From Sphingomonadales bacterium UBA6157 (GTDB lineage: Bacteria > Pseudomonadota > Alphaproteobacteria > Sphingomonadales > Sphingomonadaceae), in NCBI GenBank assembly GCA_002423025.1, contig DIUN01000017.1:1-25692 (forward strand): 25,692 nt of DNA, given 5' to 3'. The stretch's first letter is position 1; every line of letters starts with the position of its first letter. The translations under genes and the position numbers were made by a program. A model generated the notes under the pieces. The model searched no databases. It was given only the letters and a program-made list of their open reading frames with translations, and was not told the origin of the DNA. Of this stretch, positions 17,724 through 25,474 are shown piece after piece.

Positions 17724-17914
17724 GAAAAAGAGCCGGGCCTGCGTTGGCAGGCCCGGCCCAGATTTTCGGCCCGTGTCATCCTGGGGCTCCGGGGGGGGTG
17801 GAGCGCGAGGGGCAGGCCTAGCCGTGATCGCGGGGGGGGGAGGTGCGATCAAAGCGGCGTTCGCTCACCGGGGGGGAGAGGTGAAGCGAACGCTGTACCG
17901 TCCGTGACGGCCAT
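17724..17914 (-). ncRNA. Predicted small RNA with three C-loop hairpins
   Basis: This 329-base gap contains no protein gene. On the minus strand it gives, in order, CCGTC-ACG-GACGG; a 13-bp stem GCGTTCGCTTCACC/GGTGAGCGAACGC (17893-17880 with 17869-17857) with loop TCTCCCCCCC; TGATCGC/GCGATCA (17851-17845 with 17831-17825) with a loop containing ACCTCC and nine C; and GCTCC/GGAGC (17804-17800 with 17790-17786) with loop A plus eight C. An 11-bp intrinsic terminator follows. A promoter-like -10/-35 pair lies before it. Several alphaproteobacterial sRNAs (suhB/MmgR, NfeR1, cuckoo RNAs) expose CU-rich loops that pair with Shine-Dalgarno sequences; this RNA has the same design. An alternative is that it is the long 3' UTR of the LysR gene, whose stop is 57 bases upstream. 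Confidence 0.68.
17725..17757 (-). terminator. Rho-independent terminator of the predicted small RNA
   Basis: A perfect 11-bp stem, GCCGGGCCTGC (17732-17742) with GCAGGCCCGGC (17747-17757), has a 4-base loop. On the minus strand it is followed by CTC and five T (17729-17725), then CATTC. There is no matching T-run on the plus strand, so the direction is minus. Confidence 0.88.
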
Positions 17915-17920
17915 GAACAC

Positions 17921-17949
17921 TATCTAGGGAAACGCCGGTCGATTGTGCA
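17921..17949 (-). promoter_or_regulatory. Candidate promoter of the small RNA
   Basis: On the minus strand TGCACA (17949-17944) is separated by exactly 17 bases from TAGATA (17926-17921), a fair sigma-70 -35/-10 pair placed in the gap after the LysR stop. It predicts a start near 17914, just before the first hairpin. Match to consensus is partial (about 4/6 and 3/6). Confidence 0.4.
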
Positions 17950-17970
17950 GCGCACAATGATGCAATGCAG

Positions 17971-18891
17971 CTATGCGCCCAGCGCATACCCATCGATATC
18001 AAGGTTGGCCGCGACCATGCGCTGGCTGATGAAATCCCGCAGCGCCACCACCCGCAGCGCCCGCCGCAATTCAACGGGATAGGTGAAATAGGTGCGGAAC
18101 ACCGGCCCTTCCACCTGCGGCAGAACCACCTTCACCTTGCCGGAAAAACGCACCAGGTAGCTCGGCAGCGCCGCGATGCCGGCGCCCGCCTCCACGGCCT
18201 GCAAGACGCCATGGCTGTTGTTGATGCTCAGCGCCGGCAGCCGCGGCATGCCGACATGGCCCAGCTCCAGCGCCCAGTTGATGCCCTTCAGCACATCAGG
18301 CGCTGCCGGCCCGTATGCGATCAGCCGATGCCGATCGAGATCCTCGACGCTGCGCGGCACGCCGTGGCGCGCCAGATACTCGGGCGAGGCGCACAGATAG
18401 TGGCGGATCGGCAGCAGCGCCTTTTGCACCAGCTCGGTCTGCAGCGGCGGGTGGAAGCGGATCGCGACATCGGCCTCGCGCTTGGTCAGGTCCAGGTCGT
18501 CATCGGTCAGCAGCAGCTGCACGGAAATATCGGGATAGAGATCGAGAAAATCCCCCAGCTGCCGCGCCAGCCAGGTCGAGCCGAAGCTCACCGTCGTGGT
18601 CAGCCTGATCTCGCCGGTCGGCCGGTCCCGCGAGGCATCGATGGCGAGCCGGGCGCGCTCCAGCCGGTCCTGCATGTCATGCGTGGCGGCGCGCAGCTGC
18701 TCGCCCTCGTGCGTCATGGCCAAGCCGCGGGCGTGCCGGTGGAACAGCTTGGCGCCCATCAGCGCCTCCAGCGCCGCGATCTGGCGGGAGAGCGCCGGCT
18801 GGCTCATGTGCAGGCGGCGCGCGGCCTCGGTGAAGCTGCCCGCCTCCGCTACCAGCTCGAACAGCCGCAGCTTCTCCCAATCAAGGTTCAC
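17971..18891 (-). CDS. LysR-family transcriptional regulator
   Basis: 306 residues, the usual LysR length. The N-terminal winged helix-turn-helix is at about 3-62 (WEKLRLFELVAEAGSFTEAARRLHMSQPALSRQIAALEALMGAKLFHR), followed by a linker helix and a periplasmic-binding-like effector domain from about 92 (GEIRLTTTVSFGSTWLA) to the end. The ligand is not predictable. The gene follows trxB by 21 bases on the same strand and may be cotranscribed with it. LysR targets are often divergent neighbours, but none is divergent here, so its regulon is unknown. The strong RNA structure after its stop may be its 3' UTR or a separate small RNA. Confidence 0.93.
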   Translation of the reverse strand: MNLDWEKLRLFELVAEAGSFTEAARRLHMSQPALSRQIAALEALMGAKLFHRHARGLAMTHEGEQLRAATHDMQDRLERARLAIDASRDRPTGEIRLTTTVSFGSTWLARQLGDFLDLYPDISVQLLLTDDDLDLTKREADVAIRFHPPLQTELVQKALLPIRHYLCASPEYLARHGVPRSVEDLDRHRLIAYGPAAPDVLKGINWALELGHVGMPRLPALSINNSHGVLQAVEAGAGIAALPSYLVRFSGKVKVVLPQVEGPVFRTYFTYPVELRRALRVVALRDFISQRMVAANLDIDGYALGA

Positions 18892-18912
18892 CCGGCACCC
18901 CCGTATTCGCGG

Positions 18913-19875
18913 CTAGGCAGCGTGCGCCGCTGCCGATGCACCATGCGCGATGAAGCGCTCGGCCTCCAGCGCCGCCATGCAGCCCATGCCGGCGGCCGTC
19001 ACGGCCTGGCGATAGAGCTTGTCCTTCACGTCGCCGGCCGCGAACACGCCGGCGACGGACGTGGCGGTCGAATCCGGCGCGGTGACGAGATAGCCCTCAT
19101 CATCCATGGCCAACTGGCCGACGAACAGCTCGGTGGCCGGCACATGGCCGATCGCCACGAACAGGCCATCGATGTCCAGCGTCTGCTTGCTGCCGTCGCG
19201 AGTGTCGTTCAGCACCACGCCGGTCACGCCCGCGGGCGCGCTGCTGCCGAGCACTTCGGCCACTTCGGCGTGCCAATGCGTCTCGATCTTGGGGTTGGCG
19301 AGCAGCCGCGCCTGGTTGGTCTTGTCCGCCCGCAGCTCGCCGCGGCGGTGGATGAGATGCACCTTGCTGGCGAAATTGGTGAGGAACAGCGCCTCCTCGA
19401 CAGCCGTGTTGCCGCCGCCGACCACGGCCACCACCTTGTTGCGGAAGAAAAAGCCATCGCAGGTGGCACAGGCCGAAACACCAAAGCCGCGATACTTCGT
19501 TTCGCTCTCCAGCCCGAGCCAGCGCGCCTGGGCGCCGGTGCAGATAATCACGGTATCGGCCGTCCAGTTGCGGCCGGAATCGGTCTCCACGGCAAACGGC
19601 CGGCGGCTGGTATCCACCTTCGTCACGATGTCGCTCACCAGCTCGGCGCCGACATGGCGGGCCTGCTCGGCCATGCGCACCATCAGGTCCGGCCCCAGCA
19701 CGCTGGTGTCACCGGGCCAATTCTCCACCTCGGTGGTGATGGTCAGCTGGCCACCGGGCTGCAGCCCCTCGATCAGCACCGGCGAGAGCGCGGCACGGGC
19801 GGCATAAACCGCCGCCGTATAGCCAGCCGGCCCCGAGCCGATGATGAGCACCCGGGCATGACGCGATTCCGACAC
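18913..19875 (-). CDS. trxB: Thioredoxin reductase
   Basis: 320 residues. This FAD enzyme passes electrons from NADPH to thioredoxin. The FAD-binding motif GSGPAG is at 13-18, the redox-active CATC at 136-139, and the NADPH-binding GGGNTA at 153-158, followed by HRRGELRA; FAAGDV in the C-terminal part closes the FAD site. The start is GTG 19875: GGGAGA lies 6 bases upstream and the N-terminus (MSESRHARVLIIGSGPAG) matches the family. An ATG at 19968 would add 31 unrelated residues. It diverges from the Lrp-type regulator at 20046, a pairing I recall from other alphaproteobacteria, and is followed by the LysR gene. Confidence 0.96.
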   Translation of the reverse strand: MSESRHARVLIIGSGPAGYTAAVYAARAALSPVLIEGLQPGGQLTITTEVENWPGDTSVLGPDLMVRMAEQARHVGAELVSDIVTKVDTSRRPFAVETDSGRNWTADTVIICTGAQARWLGLESETKYRGFGVSACATCDGFFFRNKVVAVVGGGNTAVEEALFLTNFASKVHLIHRRGELRADKTNQARLLANPKIETHWHAEVAEVLGSSAPAGVTGVVLNDTRDGSKQTLDIDGLFVAIGHVPATELFVGQLAMDDEGYLVTAPDSTATSVAGVFAAGDVKDKLYRQAVTAAGMGCMAALEAERFIAHGASAAAHAA

Positions 19876-20045
19876 TGTTTCTCTCCCAATCCTGTGCAGC
19901 CCAGTTAGCGTGCGCGCCGGGAAATTACACCCCCGGCACGTGCAGCAAATCGCCATCCTCCCGGCCAAAGCCCCGGCGCAAGCTTGCGCCTTTCGGCAAT
20001 ATTGTTATGGAGAGGCCGCTTTTCACGCCACGGAGTTACCACCCC

Positions 20046-20522
20046 ATGCACCGCTCCCGGCTCCCGATCGACGATATCGATCGCGTCATCCTGCGTCACC
20101 TCCAGGCCGAGGGCCGCATCACCAATGTCGAGCTGGCCGAGCGCGCCGGGCTCACCGCCCCGCCCTGCCTGCGCCGGGTGCGCGCGCTGGAGGAGAACGG
20201 CACCATCCTCGGTTATCATGCCGATCTTGATGCCCAGTCGCTCGGCTATGGCATCACCGTGTTCGCCATGGTCAGCCTCAAGAGCCAGGCCGAGGCCGAT
20301 CTCAAGGCCTTTGAGGACCATGTCGCCGCCCTGCCCCAGGTGCGGGAGTGCCATATGCTCAACGGCGAGATCGACTTCATCCTCAAGGTCGTGGCGCATG
20401 ACCTGCAGGAGTTCCAGCGCTTCCTCACCAGCGAGCTGACGCCTGCCCCCAATGTGGAAAGCGTCAAGACCAGCTTTGTCATCCGCACGGCGCTGAGCCG
20501 GCCGGGCGTGCCGGTGGACTGA
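20046..20522 (+). CDS. Lrp/AsnC-family transcriptional regulator
   Basis: 158 residues. The N-terminal helix-turn-helix (about 6-60: IDDIDRVILRHLQAEGRITNVELAERAGL, then PPCLRRVRALEENGTI) is followed by the RAM ligand-binding domain (about 65-150), the layout of Lrp/AsnC regulators that form octamers and sense amino acids. The ATG at 20046 was chosen because family proteins start a few residues before the DxxDRxIL helix and GGAG lies about 11 bases upstream; an ATG at 20007 has no binding site. It is divergent from trxB across 170 bases and may regulate it or itself. A strong terminator follows. Confidence 0.94.
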   Translation: MHRSRLPIDDIDRVILRHLQAEGRITNVELAERAGLTAPPCLRRVRALEENGTILGYHADLDAQSLGYGITVFAMVSLKSQAEADLKAFEDHVAALPQVRECHMLNGEIDFILKVVAHDLQEFQRFLTSELTPAPNVESVKTSFVIRTALSRPGVPVD

Positions 20523-20542
20523 GCGAGCGCACATCGCCAAAC

Positions 20543-20580
20543 AGGAAAAGGCGCAGAGGGCTTTCCCTCCGCGCCTTTCC
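20543..20580. terminator. Bidirectional terminator, Lrp gene / TonB receptor
   Basis: GGAAAAGGCGC-AGAGGG pairs with CCCTC-C-GCGCCTTTCC around CTTT, giving a long hairpin with only small mismatches. It is followed by TTT on the plus strand and has an A-rich 5' arm (T-rich on the minus strand). It separates the convergent Lrp gene (stop at 20522) and the TonB-receptor gene (stop at 20603). Confidence 0.82.
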
Positions 20581-20602
20581 TTTGTGGCCGATGGGCCGCG
20601 CG

Positions 20603-23600
20603 TCAGAACTTGACGCGGGCGCCCACGCGGATCTGCCAGAGCGACTGGTTCTGGAACAGCGCCTGCGCCGGCTCGCCGGCAACGCCGCCCGAGCGGTTGC
20701 TGTAGACATATTTGGTGCAGGCCGTGCCCAGCGAAGCGCCGCCCTTGCACGACACATTCACCATGTTCCCGAAGTAAGGGAAGCCGACCTGGCGCAGCGA
20801 GCCCCAGTCACTGTCGAGCAGGTTCAGCAGGTTCTCGATGTCAGCAAACGCCTCGAGCTTGCCACCGAACACGAACGGCAGTTCCTGGCGAATGCTCAGG
20901 TCGAGCTTGTTGAAGCGCGGCGAGCGGCCGATGTTCTTCGGCGCGATCTTGCCCTGGTACTTGTTGAGCACGCCGTTCTGGATTGCGCCCTGGAAGCCGG
21001 CGAAATCAAAGCCCGTCGCATATTCCACCAGCGGGTCGGCCGTGGCGGAAGAAACATCCGGCACATACATCAGGTAGCGGCCATTGGCCCCCGAGGTGCC
21101 GAACACCGCCGAACGGACCGGCGTGGTGTCCGTGAAGGTGTAGCTGAAGCGCTGGCCGGCGCGGCTGTTGAAGAACAGCTCGATACGGCTGGTGTTGTCA
21201 CCGAACAGCTGCTTCTCATAGCCCACCGTCAGGCGGTACGCATCGTCGGTCTGGTAGATCGACGTGCCATAGGCACCGGTGTTCGGATCAATCGACGCTG
21301 CGTTGCCATAGTTGGAGCCGGCGGTGGAGTTGGTGCCGGGGTTCACATCCTTGGCGCGCTGCAGCGTATAGGCTGCCGCAACCGAGAAGCCATTGTCCCA
21401 ACGCTTGTCGACGCGGCCAACAACGTTCCAGCTGTAGCCCTGCGACGTGTTGGTGAGCATCAGGTCCTGGTTGCCGGCCGAGGCCGTGTTGAAGCCCTGG
21501 TAACGCGGGCGGCCATCCGGCAGCGTTGCCTGCACGGTGTTGGGCACCGAGCGCAGGTCCACATAGGTGAGCGCATCCTTGACCTTGGACCAGACCACAT
21601 CGGCGCCGAAGTTCCAGTTGTCACCCAGCCCACCGAGATCGGCGGCATAATCCACCGAGCCGGCCACGCGCCATTGCGACGGGATCTTGAAATCCGGATC
21701 GAGCAGGTTGGTGGTGGCAACGCTGGAGCCAGCGCCCTTGAGCAGGTTGACCAGCGCCGCCGGGATGCCGGTGCCGCCCGTGACATTGTTGAGCGCTGCT
21801 GCGCCGATCGAGGCCTGCAATGCGGCCGCCGCAACAGGATCACTCGGCAGCGTCACGCCGCCAACGGTGAAGCTGCCGTCAGCCAGCCGCGTGACAGTGG
21901 CGGTGCCGAGCGTCGGCCCCGGCGACTGATAGTTGTTGGAGATCCACACATTGGGGTTGCCGCCGGCATAAAGGCCCGCGGAACCGCGCACGCGCAGCCG
22001 GTCCGTCGGGTTCCACGAAAGGCCGAATCGCGGCTGGAACACGGCGCGGCCGTTGAGCGTCGAGGAGTTGGCGAAGCCCTGGCGGGCGAGGAAGTTGGTG
22101 TTGAGCTTCGGCTCGTCCGGAGTCTCGTACAGGTCCCAGCGGAAGCCATAGGTGAAGGTCAGGTCATCCCGAACGTCCCAGATGTCCTGCAGGCCAAAGG
22201 TATAGACGTTGGTGGAGAACAGCGCACGGGCGCTGTCGATGCCTTCGCCGAGCGGCGCGGTAAAGACCAGCTGGTTGGCACGCTGGGCCTGAAGATCCCC
22301 GATCGAATCGAAGCGGAAGGCACCCGAGACATTCTGGGCAAACAGGTTGTTGAAATCCTGCGCGCGGCGCTCGGCGATGAACTTCACCGTGTGGTCGTTC
22401 ATCTTCAGCTGTGCCTGGAACTCGATGCCGAGCGTGGTGGCAAACAGCTCATTGGCCTGGCGCGAGCTGTCCGGGCCGAACTGGATGCGCTGCGTCTTGG
22501 TCGTGCTGGTCGGGCAGATGTTGGCGGACACGGCGTTGGTGCCGGTCGTCGGCCCCGGCTGCAGGCAGACCTGGAACTGGCCGAAGCTGCGGTCACCGAA
22601 CGGCAGCTGCAAGCGGGTGTAATCATTGTAGCTGACACGCAGCTGCGTCGAGAAGCTGTCAGACCACTGGTCGTTCAGCTGGAACACGCCGTAGTGATTG
22701 ATCGAGCCCTGGTCATAGTTGTTGGACTGCAGGCTGAGCGTCGGGTTGGAAGCGCTGACCTGGTTGAACCCGGTCTGGCCGGCAAGGATGTTGCCCTTGT
22801 TGTAGATGTAGGTAACCGCGGCGCGATGGCCATCGGCGATGTTCCAATCGACCTTGGCGACAACCTTGTCATCGGCCTCGCGCACGTTCGAAGCCACATC
22901 CTGGGCATCGAAATCATAGACGCTGGTGGCGATGCTCTTGATCTGGTCGACCTGCGCCTGGGTGATGCCGAGCGTGGCGGCATCGACATCGGCAGGGCTG
23001 GTGTCACGCAGCCGCTCGAAGGTGACGGCGAAGAACAGCTTGTCCTTAATGATCGGGCCGGTGATCTGCGCGCCCCAATTCTCGGACTTGAAGTCACGCG
23101 CACGGGTCACGCCGCGCGTCGTGTCGCCGCTCAGCTTGTCAGAGGAATAGGTGAAGAAGGCGCTGCCATGGAAGCTGTTGCCGCCGGACTTGAGCTGCGT
23201 GTTGATGGCGCCGCCCTGAAAGCCGCCCTGCTGGATATCGGCCGGCGCGATTTCAACCGAGAATTCCGAGATGGCATCGAGCGGCACCGGGCCGCGCGAC
23301 GAGGCGAGGCCGCCGGACTCGAGGCCGAACGGATCACCGAATTGGATGCCATCGACGGTGATGCGGTTGAAGCGGTTGTTCTGGCCGGCGATGGAAAGCG
23401 AGCCACCCTGCGTCGGCTCGGCCGAGACGAAGGGGTTGCGCAGCGCCAGGTTGCGGATGTCACGGTTGACGGTGGAAATGCCGGCGATGTCCTCGGCCGT
23501 CAGCACCGTGGCCGGGCCGCTGGCGATGGTGATCGAAGAGCGGGCCGAGCGGCCAGCCGTCACGGTGATGGTCTGGCCGGCAGCAGCCATGATGACTTCA

Positions 23601-23914
23601 AGGCGCTGCGGCACACCGGCGGCGAGGCCATCGATGGTCGTTTCTGCCACGTCATAGCCTGGCGCTGTCACTTCCACGACAAACGGGCCGCCAAGACGAA
23701 GGCCGGTGGCGTTGAAGCTACCGTTCGAATCGGTGGTCTGGGTCGAGCGCGTGCCCGAAGGCGCATGCTTGACGACAACCGTGGCGCCAGCAACCGGCGC
23801 GCCGGCCTCGGATGTCACCTGGCCACGCAGCGATGCGGTGGTTTCCTGGGCATGGATCGCAACAGGAGCAAGCAGCGCGGCAACGGCACAGCCGGCGCGA
23901 AGGTGACGCATCAT
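20603..23914 (-). CDS. Oar-like TonB-dependent outer-membrane receptor
   Basis: 1103 residues. The signal peptide ends near residue 23 (VAIHAQ). A carboxypeptidase-regulatory-like beta-sandwich follows at about 25-110 (SLRGQVTSEAGAPVAGATVVV), then a plug domain from about 120 (SSITIASGPATVLTAEDIAG, ITVDGIQFGDPFGL) and a long beta-barrel to the C-terminal Phe (WQIRVGARVKF), the outer-membrane insertion signal. This is the layout of Oar-like TonB-dependent transporters, energised by TonB-ExbBD. No transport or enzyme genes lie beside it, so the ligand is open. The start was set at ATG 23914, 8 bases after AAAAGG; GTG 23920 is an alternative. A terminator separates it from the convergent Lrp-type regulator. 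Confidence 0.93.
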   Translation of the reverse strand: MMRHLRAGCAVAALLAPVAIHAQETTASLRGQVTSEAGAPVAGATVVVKHAPSGTRSTQTTDSNGSFNATGLRLGGPFVVEVTAPGYDVAETTIDGLAAGVPQRLEVIMAAAGQTITVTAGRSARSSITIASGPATVLTAEDIAGISTVNRDIRNLALRNPFVSAEPTQGGSLSIAGQNNRFNRITVDGIQFGDPFGLESGGLASSRGPVPLDAISEFSVEIAPADIQQGGFQGGAINTQLKSGGNSFHGSAFFTYSSDKLSGDTTRGVTRARDFKSENWGAQITGPIIKDKLFFAVTFERLRDTSPADVDAATLGITQAQVDQIKSIATSVYDFDAQDVASNVREADDKVVAKVDWNIADGHRAAVTYIYNKGNILAGQTGFNQVSASNPTLSLQSNNYDQGSINHYGVFQLNDQWSDSFSTQLRVSYNDYTRLQLPFGDRSFGQFQVCLQPGPTTGTNAVSANICPTSTTKTQRIQFGPDSSRQANELFATTLGIEFQAQLKMNDHTVKFIAERRAQDFNNLFAQNVSGAFRFDSIGDLQAQRANQLVFTAPLGEGIDSARALFSTNVYTFGLQDIWDVRDDLTFTYGFRWDLYETPDEPKLNTNFLARQGFANSSTLNGRAVFQPRFGLSWNPTDRLRVRGSAGLYAGGNPNVWISNNYQSPGPTLGTATVTRLADGSFTVGGVTLPSDPVAAAALQASIGAAALNNVTGGTGIPAALVNLLKGAGSSVATTNLLDPDFKIPSQWRVAGSVDYAADLGGLGDNWNFGADVVWSKVKDALTYVDLRSVPNTVQATLPDGRPRYQGFNTASAGNQDLMLTNTSQGYSWNVVGRVDKRWDNGFSVAAAYTLQRAKDVNPGTNSTAGSNYGNAASIDPNTGAYGTSIYQTDDAYRLTVGYEKQLFGDNTSRIELFFNSRAGQRFSYTFTDTTPVRSAVFGTSGANGRYLMYVPDVSSATADPLVEYATGFDFAGFQGAIQNGVLNKYQGKIAPKNIGRSPRFNKLDLSIRQELPFVFGGKLEAFADIENLLNLLDSDWGSLRQVGFPYFGNMVNVSCKGGASLGTACTKYVYSNRSGGVAGEPAQALFQNQSLWQIRVGARVKF

Positions 23915-24114
23915 GAACACAGCCTTTTGGGAAGAATGACAGGGAAAGCGCGGGGGAGCGCAACAAACCGTAGCGCCCCTTTGGTGCCGCCCGATTGCCG
24001 AAGCAATGTGACAATTGCCTTACGAACCATCGGAAATGCTTGAAAAAGCTGCTTTGGCACGCGCGTGTTGCAGTGCAGCAACACTCTGGCATCCCGGCTC
24101 GGCCGCACGGGGCA
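23915..24114 (-). promoter_or_regulatory. Leader region of the TonB receptor with an inverted repeat
   Basis: The 200 bases between tRNA-Val and the receptor gene contain a perfect 7-bp inverted repeat, GTGTTGC (24065-24071) with GCAACAC (24078-24084), spaced by 6 bases. It lies 31 bases after the tRNA and about 150 before the receptor start. It may end the tRNA transcript or serve as an operator for the receptor. No clear promoter hexamers were picked. Confidence 0.35.
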
Positions 24115-24190
24115 TGGTGGGCGATGACGGGCTCGAACCGCCGACATCTTCCGTGTAAAGGAAGCGCTCTACCAACTGAGCTAATCGCCC
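24115..24190 (-). tRNA. tRNA-Val (anticodon UAC)
   Basis: The full cloverleaf on the minus strand has acceptor GGGCGAT with ATCGCCC, D-arm GCTC/GAGC, anticodon stem CTTCC/GGAAG with loop TTTACAC (anticodon UAC), a T-arm with TTCGAGC and discriminator A. CCA follows directly in the DNA (24117-24115), unlike the Ile tRNA in this window. It decodes GUA and, through U34 modification, other Val codons. Confidence 0.95.
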
Positions 24191-24414
24191 GCGCCACCGC
24201 CACTAGACGCGTCGCGCGCATCGCGCAACGCCGGCTTTGGACAATTCCGGAGCAAGGCGACGCGGCACGGCATCAAGCAGTGGCCTGATCCCGGCGATGC
24301 GCACCCCTGCCGCCAGCCTGGCACAGGCAGGCAACCGGCATGATGCGCGGCTTGCCGGGCTGGCCCGCGCCTTATTTTTCAGCAATAAAGTGCCATTGCG
24401 ACTCCGGAGGCTTC
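24191..24414. other. Intergenic region, tRNA-Val / DUF6356 operon
   Basis: 224 bases without a supported gene. The left end must hold the tRNA-Val promoter; TTGCGC followed about 17 bases later by TAGTGG is a weak candidate on the minus strand. The right end has an AT-rich stretch (CTTATTTTTCAGCAATAAAG) about 30 bases before the DUF6356 start, probably its promoter zone. Nothing else was recognised. Confidence 0.35.
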
Positions 24415-24636
24415 ATGTTCGCTCGCCTGTTCACCGATCATCCCCGCGTTGTCGGTGAAACCTATTTCGAGCACATGGCTGCCTCCTTCACCATCGGGGC
24501 ACGGCTGGCGCTCGCGGCCTCCAAGTGCGTAGTGCACGGCTTTGTGCCGGGGCTTTGCAAGACGGCGGGCAGCGATGCGATCCTGAAGCTCCATGGTGAA
24601 GTCAGCCCGCGCCGCTTCGACCAGCCGACACTCTGA
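24415..24636 (+). CDS. DUF6356-type small protein
   Basis: 73 residues: MFARLFTDHPRVVGETYFEH, then a hydrophobic middle (about 21-52: ASFTIGARLALAASKCVVHGFVPGL) and GSDAILKLHGEV near the end. This pattern (RLFxDHPxxVGETYxEH … GSDxIxxLH) matches the small DUF6356 proteins of alphaproteobacteria, of unknown function and with probable membrane-associated helices. The ATG at 24415 has GGAGG 6 bases upstream, a good site that decides the start; the frame is open further upstream without support. It is the first gene of a likely three-gene operon, 20 bases before the bestrophin-like gene. Confidence 0.82.
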   Translation: MFARLFTDHPRVVGETYFEHMAASFTIGARLALAASKCVVHGFVPGLCKTAGSDAILKLHGEVSPRRFDQPTL

Positions 24637-24656
24637 ACCGGGCCGCCAGCGCCCGC

Positions 24657-25451
24657 ATGTTCAGCACGCCGATCAACCAGCTGATCGAACACCCGTTCAT
24701 CACCGGCGCTCTGCTGTTTGCCGCTGTGCTGCTCGCCATCGAGGCCGGCCGCCGCATCGGCATCCGCCGACGGCTTGGCGGCAAGGAGGATGCGCCCGGC
24801 CTTGGCGCCATCGAGGGCATCGTGTTTGCGCTGCTCGGCCTCATCATCGCCTTCAGCTTTTCCGGCGCGGCCCAGCGCTTCGATGCCCGGCGGGACCTTA
24901 TCGTCAACGAGGCCAACGCCATCGGCACGGCGCAATTGCGGATCGACCTGCTGCCCGCCGCCAGCCAGCCGGCGATGCACGACGCGTTCAATCGCTACAT
25001 CGCCTCGCGCATCGCCGCCTATGAGCGCATCGCCAACCCCGACGCCTTCCGCGCCGCGGTAGCGGAATCGACGCTGATCCAGCGGGAGATCTGGGGCATC
25101 GCCACCGCCGCCGGCCGCCGGCCCGATGCCCTGCCCTCCGCCAACATGCTGCTGCTTCCGGCGCTCAACGAGATGTTCGATATCAGCGCCGCCCGCGCCT
25201 TTGCCACGCTCATGCATCCGCCGCTGGTCATCCATGCCATGCTCATCGGGCTGGCGCTGGTGGCGTCCCTGCTGCTCGGCATCGGGCTTTCACCGCGCCA
25301 ACGCCGGGCCTGGCTCCACCCTGTCAGCTTTGCACTGGTGCTGGCCGGCATCATTTATGTCATCATTGACCTCGAATATCCCCGCGCCGGGCTGATCAGA
25401 ATTGACAGCTTTGAGGATGCTGTCGTTCGCACCAGCCTCAAACCGCAATAA
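24657..25451 (+). CDS. Bestrophin-like (DUF4239-type) membrane protein
   Basis: 264 residues with two N-terminal hydrophobic segments (about 14-30 and 51-68), a soluble helical middle (about 75-190) and two C-terminal segments (about 192-210 and 222-240). The sequence EGIVFALLGLIIAFSFSGAAQRFDARRDLIVNEANAIGT is typical of the bestrophin-like DUF4239 proteins: the helix with Phe/Ser/Gly, then RFxxRRxLIVxEANAIGTA. The function of this family is unestablished; a channel role is only suggested by the name. It follows the DUF6356 gene by 20 bases and precedes the serine hydrolase by 23. The start ATG at 24657 has a weak ribosome site, consistent with translational coupling. Confidence 0.82.
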   Translation: MFSTPINQLIEHPFITGALLFAAVLLAIEAGRRIGIRRRLGGKEDAPGLGAIEGIVFALLGLIIAFSFSGAAQRFDARRDLIVNEANAIGTAQLRIDLLPAASQPAMHDAFNRYIASRIAAYERIANPDAFRAAVAESTLIQREIWGIATAAGRRPDALPSANMLLLPALNEMFDISAARAFATLMHPPLVIHAMLIGLALVASLLLGIGLSPRQRRAWLHPVSFALVLAGIIYVIIDLEYPRAGLIRIDSFEDAVVRTSLKPQ

Positions 25452-25474
25452 TCGCGGCTTCCCAAGGAACCAGC

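Noticed and set aside
17791..17876. G-quadruplex formed by the G runs on the plus strand
   Set aside because: Possible chemically, but each run lies precisely in the loop of its own inverted repeat and the terminator points to a minus-strand RNA, so C-loops explain the pattern better.
17718..17927. Short ORFs through the G-rich gap on the plus strand
   Set aside because: They exist only because G runs encode Gly/Trp/Arg without stops, lack ribosome sites and run through strong hairpins and a terminator.
20582..24043. Very long plus-strand ORF antisense to the TonB receptor
   Set aside because: High-GC codon bias leaves the complementary frame open; its translation is low-complexity with no domains, whereas the minus strand encodes a full receptor with signal peptide and C-terminal Phe.
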